Shown: in pieces, positions 1 through 10,704 of the stretch
Numbering within the stretch: the stretch's first letter is position 1
Layout: every line of letters begins with the position of its first letter
Assembly: GCA_946122785.1 (NCBI GenBank)
Contig: CAMGYJ010000007.1
Span: 44,541,587 to 44,605,586, forward strand
Origin: Linum tenue
Lineage: Eukaryota; Streptophyta; Magnoliopsida; Malpighiales; Linaceae
DNA length: 64,000 nucleotides
Direction: 5' to 3'
Translations under genes and position numbers: made by a program
The notes under the pieces: generated by a model
What the model was told of the DNA's origin: nothing
Databases searched by the model: none
Seen by the model: only the letters and a program-made list of their open reading frames with translations

Positions 1-24
1 CAACCCACCCAATGCCCACCCCTA
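1..24. mobile_element. Right end of a hAT-like element, TAGGGGTGGGC family
   Basis: The first bases end in TGCCCACCCCTA, the reverse complement of the TAGGGGTGGGCA end seen on three elements near 55-59 kb. Only the end is in the window, so neither the TSD nor the body can be checked. Confidence 0.45.
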
Positions 25-923
25 CTTGGGCATATGCGTGAAGAAAAATTGATTCGGTATTCACTTTCATTCTAGTTTCCATATCATGGTGCTTCCATGG
101 AAGGTTGTTTTGGAGCACACCGAGAAGCCAATTTGGCTAGCAAATTTTCATTAACATTGCTATTCTCTTGGTTATTGGCTGTACAGCTGTACTTGATTAA
201 ATTGGAGGGGGAAAGCCCCCAGATTCATTAATGGATGAAGAGTGGACACCCTTTCAATGTTTAATTTTCTTTTTGAAAAGGTGGGAAATGTGAGAGAGAA
301 ACCCCAATCAACACAGTGAAAATAGTTGTGGAACATAGTTACTAAGCCTTACACAATATGATATTTTTTTATGATAAATGTTTCGAATAATGTAAAGTGC
401 GAAGTAATATCATGATCACTAAAAGGGTCGATTAACTTGTAAACCCCCTTAAAGGGTTGGAAAAATGACCCATCATATCAATTATAGTTATTTTGATATT
501 AAATTCGTGTTGCATTTGATAATCTTTGTGAATTGAAAATTCATATTAATTGCATTTCTTTTTTGAATTGTCATTGCACTTGTACACTGACACCATTGCA
601 CTGATACAGCTACCATTGCACATGTATACTGATATCATTGCACTTAAAAAAAATAATTAATATAGGTTTTTAATTCAGACAAATTATTAAATGCAACACA
701 AATTTATGACCTTAAAAACATATAATTAATAGAGGGTGTCGTTTTTCCAACCTTTAGTAGTAGTCAGTTGGGTTATTATAAAAATGCATTTTTTTTCTAT
801 CTCGCCCTTGATCACTAAGGCTTCCCAACCGGTAAAAGCTAGGCTTATTGCTTCGTGATGCTTTAAATGGTCAAAAGAAAGGTGTATTACAAGAAGCCAA
901 ACAGCATTGAAGGCGCAACTATA
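25..923. other. AT-rich intergenic tract
   Basis: No coding frame with recognisable protein similarity is visible. The only structure seen is the short tandem motif at 572-643. Confidence 0.6.
572..643. repeat. Short imperfect tandem repeat, 20-22 bp unit
   Basis: CATTGCAC recurs at about 572, 594, 614 and 636. The spacers are variants of a TGTACACTGACAC-like sequence, giving three units and a partial fourth. It is an ordinary minisatellite-like tract. Confidence 0.6.
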
Positions 924-1253
924 GAGCATCTCCATTGGTGCAATTCCATTTGTTTTTTTATTGTTACTTCATTTTTTTGCAATCCAACTCATCTTACTTG
1001 CATTGGACCATATCAATGCAATTAACTTGCAATTGCAACTAATTTTTTTAATTTAATTTATTAAAACATAAACACTCAAATAATAAAATTAATGAATAAT
1101 TTAATAATAAAAAAGATGATATGGCTTGCATTGCATTATATGCAAGCTTGCAAAGATGCAATTGTCATCTACATCAATGCAATTGCATAATACAATTGCA
1201 AATGAATGTCATGTCATAATGCAATTCTATAAGCAATTCAAATGGAGATGCTC
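924..1253. mobile_element. MITE with GAGCATCTCCATT ends
   Basis: The left end reads GAGCATCTCCATTGG and the right end reads AATGGAGATGCTC, its inverse. TA flanks both sides (922-923 and 1254-1255). The interior is rich in TGCAATT and TTGCAA words and codes for nothing. GAGCATCTCC ends are common on Tourist-type (PIF/Harbinger) and some hAT MITEs. The TSD is too short here to choose between them. Confidence 0.7.
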
Positions 1254-1590
1254 TAAGGTTATTTGGATGTGCACTTTAATGACATCAACATAAATACGTT
1301 ATACTACTAACAAAAACGTTATGAATTAATTATATTTATAATATGTAATATATAAAGGGAAGTGACAAGATGCTAACATTTCGAATTTTTAACATTGTGT
1401 TATTACTTAATACTAGCTCCAGCAAAAAGCATTTTGTTTTGATAATTTTTTCATATCAAAGGGCTGGCTATAATTAATGCGAAAATTGGTATATATATTT
1501 ACTTTTTGTGGTTTAGCTACTATTTGAGAGATTGGCACATGGGATTTCCAGGTTCAAGGTTAGTGGTATTACCACTAGACCAAACCCTTG

Positions 1591-2600
1591 TTTTTTTCCC
1601 AAGAAATGTCAAGAGAGAACCTATACAAACTACCAAAACCCTGCCCAACCCAATACATTAGTGAAGCCAACCTACAAAGTCAAAGGTACACAACTCTAAA
1701 GGGGAGAGTAACAGGGCTTTCTGCGCCACTCTATGGGCAGCCCTATTAGCAGTCTATTAGCAGTCCGAGGAACTGCCCTAAACTCTAAGAAACCAGAGAC
1801 GGAAGACCGGAGAAGGAAGCAATCCCGAAGCACCGAACCTCCAACGGAGTCTGAGAGAACACCTTGACAAAGCTGACGAATCACGACCTCTGAATCTCCT
1901 TCAACGATGACCCGAGAAAGAGATTTGGACACCAAGAGGAGAATGGCATCTCTAGCAGCAAGGAGTTCCGCGAGGTAGGGATCAACAACACCGAGGTGAA
2001 GGAACCCTACTGCCAGAGCCACATGCCCGTCTGAACTTCGCACCACTAGACCAGACGAGCACCCAGAAGGCCGAACAGCAGCGTCAAAATTGATCTTCAA
2101 AAAACCATCTGGAGGAGGCGACCAAAACGAGCAACGAGAGGAGGAAGGCTGGGGCGGAGGAGCAGGGACCAAAGGTAGGGAGGAAGACAATTCACGGACT
2201 TGGAAAAAACACTGACGAGCGAGAGACTGGGCATGAGGTTGGAAATGCTCAAAAACCACCTTATTTCTAGACTTCCAGATCCTCGATAATACACAAACGT
2301 ATAGGAGAATGTAGGTTTGGGGGTGCTCAGAAAGCATAACATGTCGCCACCAGAGACTGAAATTCACAGTCGGGGCCGAGGAAATGAAATCATTTAGACC
2401 CATGAGCGACCACAACCTTGTGGCCAAGGGGCATTTAAAGAACATATGTTCAAGACTTTCCGGGCTTCTCCAACAAACTGGGCAACGAACCAGACAATTT
2501 ACTCCCCTAGACTTGAGTGCTACTACCGTTGGTAAAATTACTCTAAGGCACTGCCATATAAAAAATTTTAGCTTCGGGGGATACCATAATACATATTTAT
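1591..2600 (-). mobile_element. 5'-truncated L1-type LINE, RNase H end
   Basis: On the minus strand the frame at about 1700-2590 encodes the end of a plant L1 ORF2: a zinc-binding RT segment (CPVCWRSPESLEHMFF), then an RNase H domain with INFDAAV, LAELLAARDAI and EGDSEVVIRQL. The 3' end is a short A-tract, seen as T7 at 1591. A small duplication of TTAGCAGTCTA near 1745-1765 shifts the last codons relative to the sister copy at 15.5 kb. The 5' end stops at about 2600, as expected for incomplete reverse transcription. No TSD was found. The copy is dead: it lacks endonuclease and most of the RT. Confidence 0.85.
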
Positions 2601-2639
2601 AAAGAGGCCATGTTTGTCATTATAATAAACTGGGGGATA

Positions 2640-2914
2640 GGCACGCATGTGAGTTGTCATTAATTCAGCCTCAACATAAATATCATGAAACATACCATAA
2701 ACACACACAATAAATCACACCACAAATACCAGAAAGCAAACGAGAAATCTTATAAAGTATACCAGAATTTCACCACAATACAAAATATAAAGCAAACCAC
2801 AAGTTTATTAAAGCATACCAGAAACATCATAATGCAGACCAGAAGTTTCTTAAAGCAGATGAGAAACCTCGTAAACTTGGACCTATTTGCAAATAAACAT
2901 TTTATGTATCAAAA
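2640..2914. repeat. Degenerate array of CCACAAGTTT..AAAGCATACCAGAAA units
   Basis: Loose repeats of words such as ATACCAGAAAC, CTTATAAAG, ACCACAAGTTT and TTAAAGCA run through this tract. The same word set fills 53085-54050. It codes for nothing recognisable. The hAT element at 2923 sits at its right edge, so the array may once have been longer. Confidence 0.55.
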
Positions 2915-2922
2915 TGTAAGAC

Positions 2923-4027
2923 CAGTGCAGTCAAAATCGCGCTTTAAAGCATAAAATAAAATCGTATGATTTTACGTTTTTAGGGTAGGAAAACGTTTCA
3001 AATCACTAATAAAATCGTATTTTACTCAAAATTAGTCAAAAGCATTAGTAGAATCGTTAAAATCGGATAAAAGCGCGCTTTCATATCGTTTTTTCCGATT
3101 CAAAGCAAAGGAGAAAATTGTCTCCGCCAAACAAAAACGACGCCATTTTGATCACTTCGGACAAAAAAAAGGGGGGGGGGGAAGGGGTGGATATCATGCT
3201 GAGGTTGCCAAACCACTCTTCCGCAATCCCTAATCCTCCATCTCCAACACTCCAGCACACTCTGCGCCGCCTCGTAGTCAGCCTTCCAGTGAAGTATTCG
3301 CCGCCGCTGCAAGTCCGCAATCGCCGTCGCCACCTTCCAGTGAAGCTCTAGCCCGTCGCACTCGATAGCTCCAACGCGGCAGCACCCGTCGCACTCGTCG
3401 TCGCCTGTCGCCACTCGCTGGCGCCACACCATGTTAGTTTCTGTCTCTATCTTGTCCTACCCCGTCGCCACTTCACCTATGACTCCTAAATGGTGGGTAA
3501 ATGCTTCCCCTTCTCAACTCTTAGTCCACCCTGAACATATAACCTAGCAGGTATTTCTAGCTAAATTACAACTCACACATTCTCAATAATTTAAACCAAC
3601 CTAGCAAAATGAAGGAAACTACTTATAATTTCCAATAGGCGTATAACCTACTGGTTTACCTACGTATTCTACTGCTAAATTATGTATATGTGGTGTTTCT
3701 AATTGAACCTTTGAGAAACCAAGGGCAGAATGTGAAGCTAATGTTGTGAGAATTTGGTTATTAACTCGTTTGTGGGTTACAGTTTATGTTTATGAACTTA
3801 TTGTTAAGATGTTATGAATTTGTTTTAATTTGGACATGAATAGCATGTATTTATTCACTTGTCTAAACTCCATGCACTCATATTTTGCATAATACATGTC
3901 GTACTTAACAGATTTTTAACTATTATACATGATGCATAAAAAACTTACGCTTTTACGCTTTGATTCGCCGCTTTTCGATTTTACCCCTTTTCCGCTTTTA
4001 GGTAAAATCGCGCTTTTGACTGCATTG
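2923..4027. mobile_element. Non-autonomous hAT-like element, 1105 bp
   Basis: The terminal inverted repeats are CAGTGCAGTCAAAA on the left and the inverse of CAATGCAGTCAAAA on the right, a one-base difference. A perfect 8-bp TSD, TGTAAGAC, occupies 2915-2922 and 4028-4035. The subterminal parts carry AAAATCG, GCGCTTTT and CGATTTTA words. The interior at 3100-3440 is GC-rich and coding-like but no transposase domain is visible. It could be the leader of a deleted transposase gene or a captured fragment. The 8-bp TSD supports hAT. Confidence 0.85.
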
Positions 4028-4035
4028 TGTAAGAC

Positions 4036-4480
4036 ATAAAACATTTAGGTACTAAAATTATAATGGATCGGTGGATCAAATTGAATCCAAAATGACATCC
4101 CAGCAAGTACCATTATGTAAATACTGAAATTTTGATTACTAAAATGTTATAATGAAAATTTTTAGCTACCAATTATAATTTTTTCAATTATATTTTTGTC
4201 TAAAAAATACATTTTAATTACCAAAATATAAAAAGATTAGATACGGAAATGTAATTTTTCATTTAAATCCATCGATCAACTTATAAATCCACCAATATAA
4301 TTGGATTTGAACCAAATGAAATAAATTCAAATAAATTAGAATAATTCAATAATTTAGTGTATATATTGAATTGAATTAATGTATTTGAATACCAATCACC
4401 GCCTCTAAACAAAACTGAATCTACATGCTTTCACCAGTACATTACAACAATTTTTTGACAAAAAGAAGACATAGCAACAA
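4036..4480. other. AT-rich intergenic tract
   Basis: Very AT-rich sequence with no coding signal, RNA gene or clear repeat. Confidence 0.5.
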
Positions 4481-5099
4481 GATGTAATCAATTATGTTGC
4501 TATTCAACTATTTTAAAATATTTACACAGAAGGAACGACTTTATCAAGATTTATTAGATCTATAAATTTATGGGTGAAAAAAATACATGACCAAAAAATA
4601 CTATACTATACCACTCTGGTATGGGCATAGGCGGACCCAGGGGAGTTTGGAGGTGTCCCAGGACACCCCCTAAATTTAGGAAAAACGATTATCCACCCCC
4701 GATGGTAATTTACGTATGGACAAAAAGATTATAATTGATAGTGTGGGACACCCCTGAAATTTGAAAAAAGAATTATCCAACTCTCATTTTTTAGTTTGTG
4801 TATGGAAATATAAGTGGTAGTTTGGGTAATTCAAACCTACAACAATACTAATATTAATAAACATAATTTTCATTAGGCTGCAACTCATTTGTTGTTTGAT
4901 TTTAAACACTGTGTAATAGTAAATTTTCATTCCCTATCTCTAATTATTTTTCAAAACCTAACAATTAAACTAATTTCAAACTACTTTTAAGTTGTATAGA
5001 TTTTAGGGTGCGCCTACGGTGACATGCATGTCAAGGTGACTTGCACTTTTCGGTCGACCTTAGTTAGGATTAGGTCGACCTCATTTAGGATTAGTTCAA

Positions 5100-6459
5100 T
5101 GACTCGCTGTTACTGTCACTCTAGAAAATGGCCAAGTGTAACCACTTCCTAAAGCGTAGTATAGCGGGTTTGGGTTTTATTGTCAACCCGGGTCCTAGAT
5201 GTGATGACTACTCAGTGAATTCGTATTATCTAGCAATGAAACTTTAGTGAATTTCTAAACTAACAAGCAAGCAAAGCAACTAAACGGTTGTTTTCAGGTT
5301 AAGAGAGGTCACCCGGATATGGTTCCCCCTAGACTGCAGTTAAGCCGGATTGTAATTACCAAGTTCAATTTCTATGATAGTTATACTGCGGAAGGTTCTC
5401 AAACAGTCTGAAGTCTCGACTAAAGGTCTACAGACCCTCTCAATCTGAGTCTCTAGCTGGCGACTAACCTACACCGGAGTAAACAGATTGAGGCCCTAAG
5501 AACAAAACCTCCACTACCGGAGTAAAACCGGTACAGAATAGTGAATTGGCTCCTCGACTAAAGTCACCAATTCACTACCTTCGATTAAGGATACTCTATC
5601 AACCTAGGCAGATATTATCATTCTAGGTTAAAGCAGAAACAACAGGAATTTGATCAGGATTCATGCCATTCAATCATTCAAACCTCAATCGAATATAATC
5701 AATTCATAGAAACAGTACTTGGGTTCATACAATCAAACCTAACATACAGAACTAGGGTTCTCCATACCCAGATGAATGGGAGAACTACTCCATGGAGAGA
5801 GAAGCAAAAGCAGAATCAGACGCGGAAATCATACTGTGAAGATGGATTTCTGCTCCTGGACGTTGAATCGGCACTTCTCCAAGCTCAAACCAAGCTCCAA
5901 TGGTGTTGAAGATCGATCTAGGGCACTTGGAGGCTCTTGTTCGTCGCTTTCTCTCTCTAGGAATCGCTCTGTCTCTCTAAAACTCGAATCCCCTCTCAAT
6001 TTGGCTGAAATATGCCTAAAAGGGCATCATTGGCCAAAGCACGGTCGAGGGCACGGCCGTGCTTTGCCTCAGCCCGCCCGTGTTTTGAATCTGGCTTAAA
6101 AGCACGGCCACGGGCATCATGAAAACACGGGCGTGTTCAGTGCAAAACACGGTCGTGTTCTTCCTCAAGCCTGCCCGTGTTTTTTAGGTGGTTCAAGCCA
6201 CCCTTGGGAAGTCTCGGCCATAAAAGCACGGTCAGGAACACGGCCGTGTTCTGAGGGCCTCCTGCCCGTGTTTTGGCCCTGGCTTGTCCAAACGACTTCC
6301 AAACGATCCGAAACTCGTGCTTGGCCTCCCCTTTGACGCCTGGGACCTGAAATAGGACAAAGTAGCACAACCCAGCGTAAAATAGGCCAAAACACACAAC
6401 CATGCTCCGCAAATGGGTAAGAAATGGGGGTATAAAATCATGCAATTACATCGTTATCA
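5100..6459 (-). repeat. 3' LTR (minus-strand sense) of the gypsy element
   Basis: 1360 bp, beginning TGACTCGCTG and ending CGTTATCA on the plus strand. It matches 10705-12064 apart from about eight substitutions, for example at 5173, 5256 and 5431. It contains a cluster of CACGGCCGTG-like palindromes at about 6035-6275. A polypurine tract abuts its right edge. Confidence 0.95.
6035..6275. repeat. Cluster of CACGGCCGTG / AACACGGGCGTGTT palindromes in the LTR
   Basis: Short dyad-symmetric words built on CACGG..CCGTG recur at least seven times in about 240 bp, including GCACGGCCGTGC, AACACGGGCGTGTT and AACACGGCCGTGTT. The partner LTR holds the same cluster at 11640-11880. Similar clusters lie in the diverged LTRs at 18250-18480 and 59750-60060. 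The role is unknown; DNA-binding sites or RNA structure are both possible. Confidence 0.75.
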
Positions 6460-6474
6460 AACTCCCCCACACTT
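6460..6474 (-). other. Polypurine tract of the gypsy element
   Basis: On the minus strand this reads AAGTGTGGGGGAGTT, immediately before the downstream LTR. This is the usual place and form of the plus-strand primer in plant Athila/Tat elements. A second purine tract of the same kind (AAGTGTGGGGGGG) lies at 7391-7403. Confidence 0.85.
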
Positions 6475-7718
6475 AACCGTTTGCTTGTCCCCAAGCAAAC
6501 CTATCTCAAACCAATGCAACTCTCCAGACCTCTGTAGCAACAAACAACCTCGATAGTAGGTAGAGGACTTCCTAGATCATTTAGCAACTTACGAGGTCAA
6601 CCGACGCACAAGTCATCTCATAACTTCTTCGGCGAGAGCACTAGTCTCGAGTCAGCATCATGGCAAACAGTGAACAGAGGACAAATGAATCGTGGATGAA
6701 GAGACTCTCAAAAACAAAAGATCATGGACTCACATTTTTCAAGGTGCTCGATTTTCTTCTTGAAGATGGTTGGAACGCCTTTTCTTTCTTCTTTTTGCTT
6801 GTTTTTCTGTTTTTCTCTTTTTTTTTTTCAAGGGTTCCAACCTGTTTTTGCAAAAAACGAGGGCTCCCACCTAGCAAAGGTTTTGCGGGAGCCCGGCTCT
6901 TACCGGCCATGACAGGAGCAGTTGTCTCGAGCCTCGTGCGGGGGAAAGACATGTAAGGGGGCTGGAGGTAGTAGGTGGAAATTGGGAACGGATTCCCGTC
7001 TCCCCTCACACACTTTCGCCCTATTCGCACGGGAGACGTTATTTCAAAGCACATTTCGAGCACCTGTTACTTTCAAAACATGATACAAGAGTCCATGACA
7101 GGCAGAGAGTCCACAACACCACACAATTCAAGGGTCCTAAGATCACTAATTCACTCAATCAACCAACACACTATGAAGAAGAAATGAGACTTCTTAAATG
7201 CATCAACATCCTCCATAGTGCTACACTACCTCCCTAGGTTGCAAATCACTACAAAGACTGTCAATTCAAAGCATACTGAGCAAGCAATTGCAAGGAACAC
7301 GTACTTGGAGCCCTCAAATTTAAAAATTTGGACAGTGGACTAGGCTCCAAGCACACACAAACAGATCTAATGCAGTCAAAAGATAAACATCCCCCCCACA
7401 CTTAAGATCGACATTGCCCTCAATGGAGAAGAGGGAAGGAAAGGGGAACGATGTTACCGGTATGCACGGACTGTAGAAGACTGGAAATGGACCAGTCGGG
7501 AACACAGCACAGCTCAAGGGGAACAGAAGAGCTCAACCAGAATATGTTAGGTCCGATGTCAGCCCAATAAGACATCATCCAGAACAAAGGAAACAAACCA
7601 AAACAAAACCAAATCGCAATCCGACTCGAAACATAAGAAAGAAAGTCAAACCGGGGTGGGGTTGCCTCCCCACAAGCGCTTCTTTACCGTCTTTTAGCTG
7701 GACGCCAATGGTGGATAC
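6475..7718 (-). other. Non-coding 3' region of the gypsy element
   Basis: About 1.24 kb between the stop of gag-pro and the terminal purine tract. Plant Athila/Tat elements often have a long 3' region here, sometimes with an envelope-like frame. No such frame is visible. It includes an internal purine tract at 7391-7403, and short frames on both strands show no family resemblance. Confidence 0.7.
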
Positions 7719-10556
7719 TCAGGGAGGTGCAGGAACAGGTGCCTCCAAGAGCGGATCCACATCGCTCTTGAGGTACAGCTTCAGGTGGTGACCGTGCACC
7801 CGACGGTTGCAACCACCAGCATCGGTCAGCTCGACCTGGCCATCCGGCAAGATGCAGGCGAGTGAGTACTCGGATGGCCAGGGTGGTCGTGGTGCAGGGG
7901 GTGGGACCAGCTCATAGTGGTCTCCACTCTTCTTCCGTGCCGGCTTAGCCACCTGCGGCTTCGGTCGCCACTCCTCATTGAGCTTTTTGTTCGGAGGCGA
8001 GACTGGATGGAGTGGCGACGAAGGAATGATAGGCGGGTCCTGCAAAATGAGAGGTGCAGAAGGGTACACGACAGGCTCGTGTACCTGATTAGAAATAGCA
8101 TGCACAGGCGATACAGAAATCATAGCACAATGATCAAACTCAGTCACAGGAAAAATAGCCTGTTCATTTCCAGCACGCAGGATCAGTTTACCATCATGCA
8201 CATCAATCAGTGCCTTGGCGGTGGCAAGAAATGGTCTACCTAGAATCAACGGCACATCCACATCATCATTTATATCCAGAATAATAAAATCAACAGGATA
8301 TGTGAATGCACCCACATTAACAAGCAAATCTTCTATGATACCCCTAGGATGCACCACGGAACGATCAGCTAGCTGAATGCTCATCCTAGTAGGGCTAAGT
8401 TCACCTAGGTCTAGATTTTTGAACAATTTATATGGCATGACATTGATGCTAGCTCCTAGGTCCGCCAAGGACTTTCCTACATGCATGCTGCCAATAGTAA
8501 GAGGGATAGTAAAAATCCCTGGATCCTTGCGCTTTTCGGGCAGCTTGTTCTGCAGGATGGCAGAACATTCCTCGCTCAGCAGCACTGTCGAGAGATCCCC
8601 AAGTTTCTTCTTGTTGGTGCAGAGATCTTTCATGAACTTAGCGTACTTGGGCATCTTCGACAGTGCCTCCACAAATGGTACGCTGATGTTGAGCTGCTTC
8701 AACATTGCCATAAAATTGGCAAACTCAGTCTCCAGCTTGTCTTTGTGAAGGCGAGTGGGGAAGGGAAGCTGGGGTACGTGCTCCTTCACCACTGGTTGTG
8801 GCTCGGGAGCAGGGGCTTTCTTCTCCACCCGCACTTCTGCATCACCGGCTGAAAGTGCTGAAGCAGGTAGTGGTTCAGCTGATGTAGGCCTGCCGCTCAG
8901 GGTGAAAATGGCATGTGCGGTCTCATGCGGGTCCCGTGGATTGGGGATGGTGGAGGCAGGTAGAGTCCCCGGGGCCCGAGTAGTAATCTGGCGAGCTATG
9001 GCGCCAACCTGGTTCTGTAAATCTTGCAGAATGGCACCCTGGTTCCTCTGTCCTGCCTCCAGGGTTCTCTGGCCTGCCTCTAGTGAAGCTATGGTCTGAT
9101 CCATCCTCGTGATACTTGCCTGGCTGGTGGTCATGAATGCTGCCAAAATGTTCTTCAGCTCGGTCATCTGATTATCGGGAGCTGGCGCTGCTGTTGGCTC
9201 GGCGTACTGATGCTGAGGCTGCTGGAATGGCTGCCCTTGCCTAGGCTGGTAAGGCTGCTGCTGTGGTGGTGGCCCCTGCCTATCCTGGAAGGGCTGCCTC
9301 TGCTGAAAACCACCTGCTGGTGCTGGGAAACCAGGTGGTTTGTTGGTGTTGCTGCTCCAGGCGAAGTTGGGATGCTGGCGCCATCCTTCATTGTAGGTGT
9401 TGCTGTATGGTTCGAGGTGCCGAGCATTGGCGAGGAAGGCCACCTGCTCTTGGGGAGTGGAGGACTCCCTCATAGATTGACAATCCTCCACCAGGTGATT
9501 TGGGCTCTCACACCACTGACACTGAGCTACTGGAGGCGTAGCTGCACCTCGGCCCGGAAGGAGACCGTTAGGCTGCTTCAATGTCTGCACCAACTCAGCC
9601 ACCTGCTGCTCTAACCCGGATCTGGCCTCCATGGCATGCACACCACGGTCCCGGGAAAGCCTGCCTCTGCTGCTCTGCCCCCAAGAATGATCGCGGGCAG
9701 CCAAGGTACTAATCATCTGGTTCAGCTCGGGTGGAGTCTTAGTGAGAATATCCCCTCCTGGGCATAAAGACTCTATCACCCTCTGGCTGTCTGGGGTGAG
9801 GGCACTGTAGAAGTTCCCTACTGTGAAAGCATCGCTGAAGCCATGATGGGGACACTGCCAGAAGTATCCCATGTATCGCTCCCATGCATCACGAATGGAC
9901 TCATCTAGCTCTTGGCGGAAGTGAGTGATCTCCCGCTGAATCTCAGTAGTCTTCGACGCCGGATAATACCTGTGCACGAACTTGTCTGCCAGATCGTCCC
10001 AAGAGGTGATGGACAATGGGGGCTGGGTCTCCAACCACCTCTTAGCATTCCCCGCCAGAGAATGGGGGAAGAGGTGAAGGCGGATTGCATCATCCGGAAC
10101 ACCGTTCAGCTTGAACCCGTTCGTCAGCTGCAGAAAACGGGAAAGGTGTGCCCGGGCTTCCTCATCCTTCAAACCATGGAACTGAATAGATGATGTGATG
10201 AGCTGAATCCAGCATGGCTTGATCTCGAAGTTGTTTGCAGGAATGGGGGGATAGAGGATGACCGGGCGGATGTCAGCAATCCGTGGAGTATAGTAGTACT
10301 CCAAGGTGGGACCCGGTGGTGGTGGATGATGATGGCCAGCTCCCTGGGGGTTTGGGTCGTTCCCCAGGATCTGGTTCTGAGGAGGCGGGTTCTGATCGCC
10401 TTCCATCTCGTGCTCGTCTTCGGAGTCGCTGGTCAATTGGTCGTCTCGGCGCTCCACCGTAGCCAGTCTAGCTTGCTGTTGTCTCCAAAGTTGTTTGCAG
10501 GTGCGCTCAATCTCAGGGTTCAACAGCAATAAACCTCCCGACTGGCTACGGGTCAT
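7719..10556 (-). CDS. Gag-protease polyprotein, Athila/Tat gypsy type, 945 aa
   Basis: One uninterrupted frame encodes the capsid and protease of an LTR retrotransposon. Residues about 110-260 are a retrotransposon gag domain (RLHLFPHSLAGNAKRWL is visible). A single CX2CX4HX4C zinc knuckle (CQWCESPNHLVEDC) lies near residue 343. A Q/P-rich stretch and a coiled-coil-like part follow. A retropepsin domain near 665-800 has the active-site motif ADLGAS, normal for this lineage, and ILGRPFL downstream. No reverse transcriptase or integrase core follows. Instead the last 50 residues include LTDAGGCNRRVHGHHLKLYL, which resembles the extreme C-terminus of gypsy integrase. I infer an in-frame deletion of pol that joined protease to the integrase tail. 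The start is the first ATG, 125 bp after the primer site. The intact frame and young LTRs suggest recent function. Confidence 0.9.
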   Translation of the reverse strand: MTRSQSGGLLLLNPEIERTCKQLWRQQQARLATVERRDDQLTSDSEDEHEMEGDQNPPPQNQILGNDPNPQGAGHHHPPPPGPTLEYYYTPRIADIRPVILYPPIPANNFEIKPCWIQLITSSIQFHGLKDEEARAHLSRFLQLTNGFKLNGVPDDAIRLHLFPHSLAGNAKRWLETQPPLSITSWDDLADKFVHRYYPASKTTEIQREITHFRQELDESIRDAWERYMGYFWQCPHHGFSDAFTVGNFYSALTPDSQRVIESLCPGGDILTKTPPELNQMISTLAARDHSWGQSSRGRLSRDRGVHAMEARSGLEQQVAELVQTLKQPNGLLPGRGAATPPVAQCQWCESPNHLVEDCQSMRESSTPQEQVAFLANARHLEPYSNTYNEGWRQHPNFAWSSNTNKPPGFPAPAGGFQQRQPFQDRQGPPPQQQPYQPRQGQPFQQPQHQYAEPTAAPAPDNQMTELKNILAAFMTTSQASITRMDQTIASLEAGQRTLEAGQRNQGAILQDLQNQVGAIARQITTRAPGTLPASTIPNPRDPHETAHAIFTLSGRPTSAEPLPASALSAGDAEVRVEKKAPAPEPQPVVKEHVPQLPFPTRLHKDKLETEFANFMAMLKQLNISVPFVEALSKMPKYAKFMKDLCTNKKKLGDLSTVLLSEECSAILQNKLPEKRKDPGIFTIPLTIGSMHVGKSLADLGASINVMPYKLFKNLDLGELSPTRMSIQLADRSVVHPRGIIEDLLVNVGAFTYPVDFIILDINDDVDVPLILGRPFLATAKALIDVHDGKLILRAGNEQAIFPVTEFDHCAMISVSPVHAISNQVHEPVVYPSAPLILQDPPIIPSSPLHPVSPPNKKLNEEWRPKPQVAKPARKKSGDHYELVPPPAPRPPWPSEYSLACILPDGQVELTDAGGCNRRVHGHHLKLYLKSDVDPLLEAPVPAPP

Positions 10557-10680
10557 GCACTATCTGCACACAATCAAGCAATGCAAACCCCGTGAAGGCA
10601 CAAGTGGGAAAAACAAAAACTCAATGCAAAAATGAAAATGCTAAAGTAACAGAAATCACTTTTCTTCAACAACCTAGCCG

Positions 10681-10698
10681 TCCCCGACAACGGCGCCA
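10681..10698 (-). other. Primer-binding site, tRNA-Asp type
   Basis: On the minus strand this reads TGGCGCCGTTGTCGGGGA, six bases inside the upstream LTR. It is complementary, with one likely mismatch, to the 3' end of plant tRNA-Asp. This primer is typical of Athila elements and fixes the minus-strand orientation. Confidence 0.85.
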
Positions 10699-10704
10699 AA
10701 AACT

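Noticed and set aside
1540..1590. A tRNA T-arm-like string (GGTTCAAGGTT followed by ACCACTAGACC)
   Set aside because: No cloverleaf can be built: there is no matching acceptor stem, anticodon arm or D-arm, so it is not a tRNA gene.
6137..6445. Minus-strand frames of about 100 codons inside the LTR, repeated at 11742-12050
   Set aside because: They fall in LTR sequence with palindromic CACGG repeats; duplication with the LTR and not coding pressure explains their conservation.
9210..9614. 134-codon plus-strand frame over the gag-pro gene
   Set aside because: It is the antisense shadow of the Q/P-rich gag segment.
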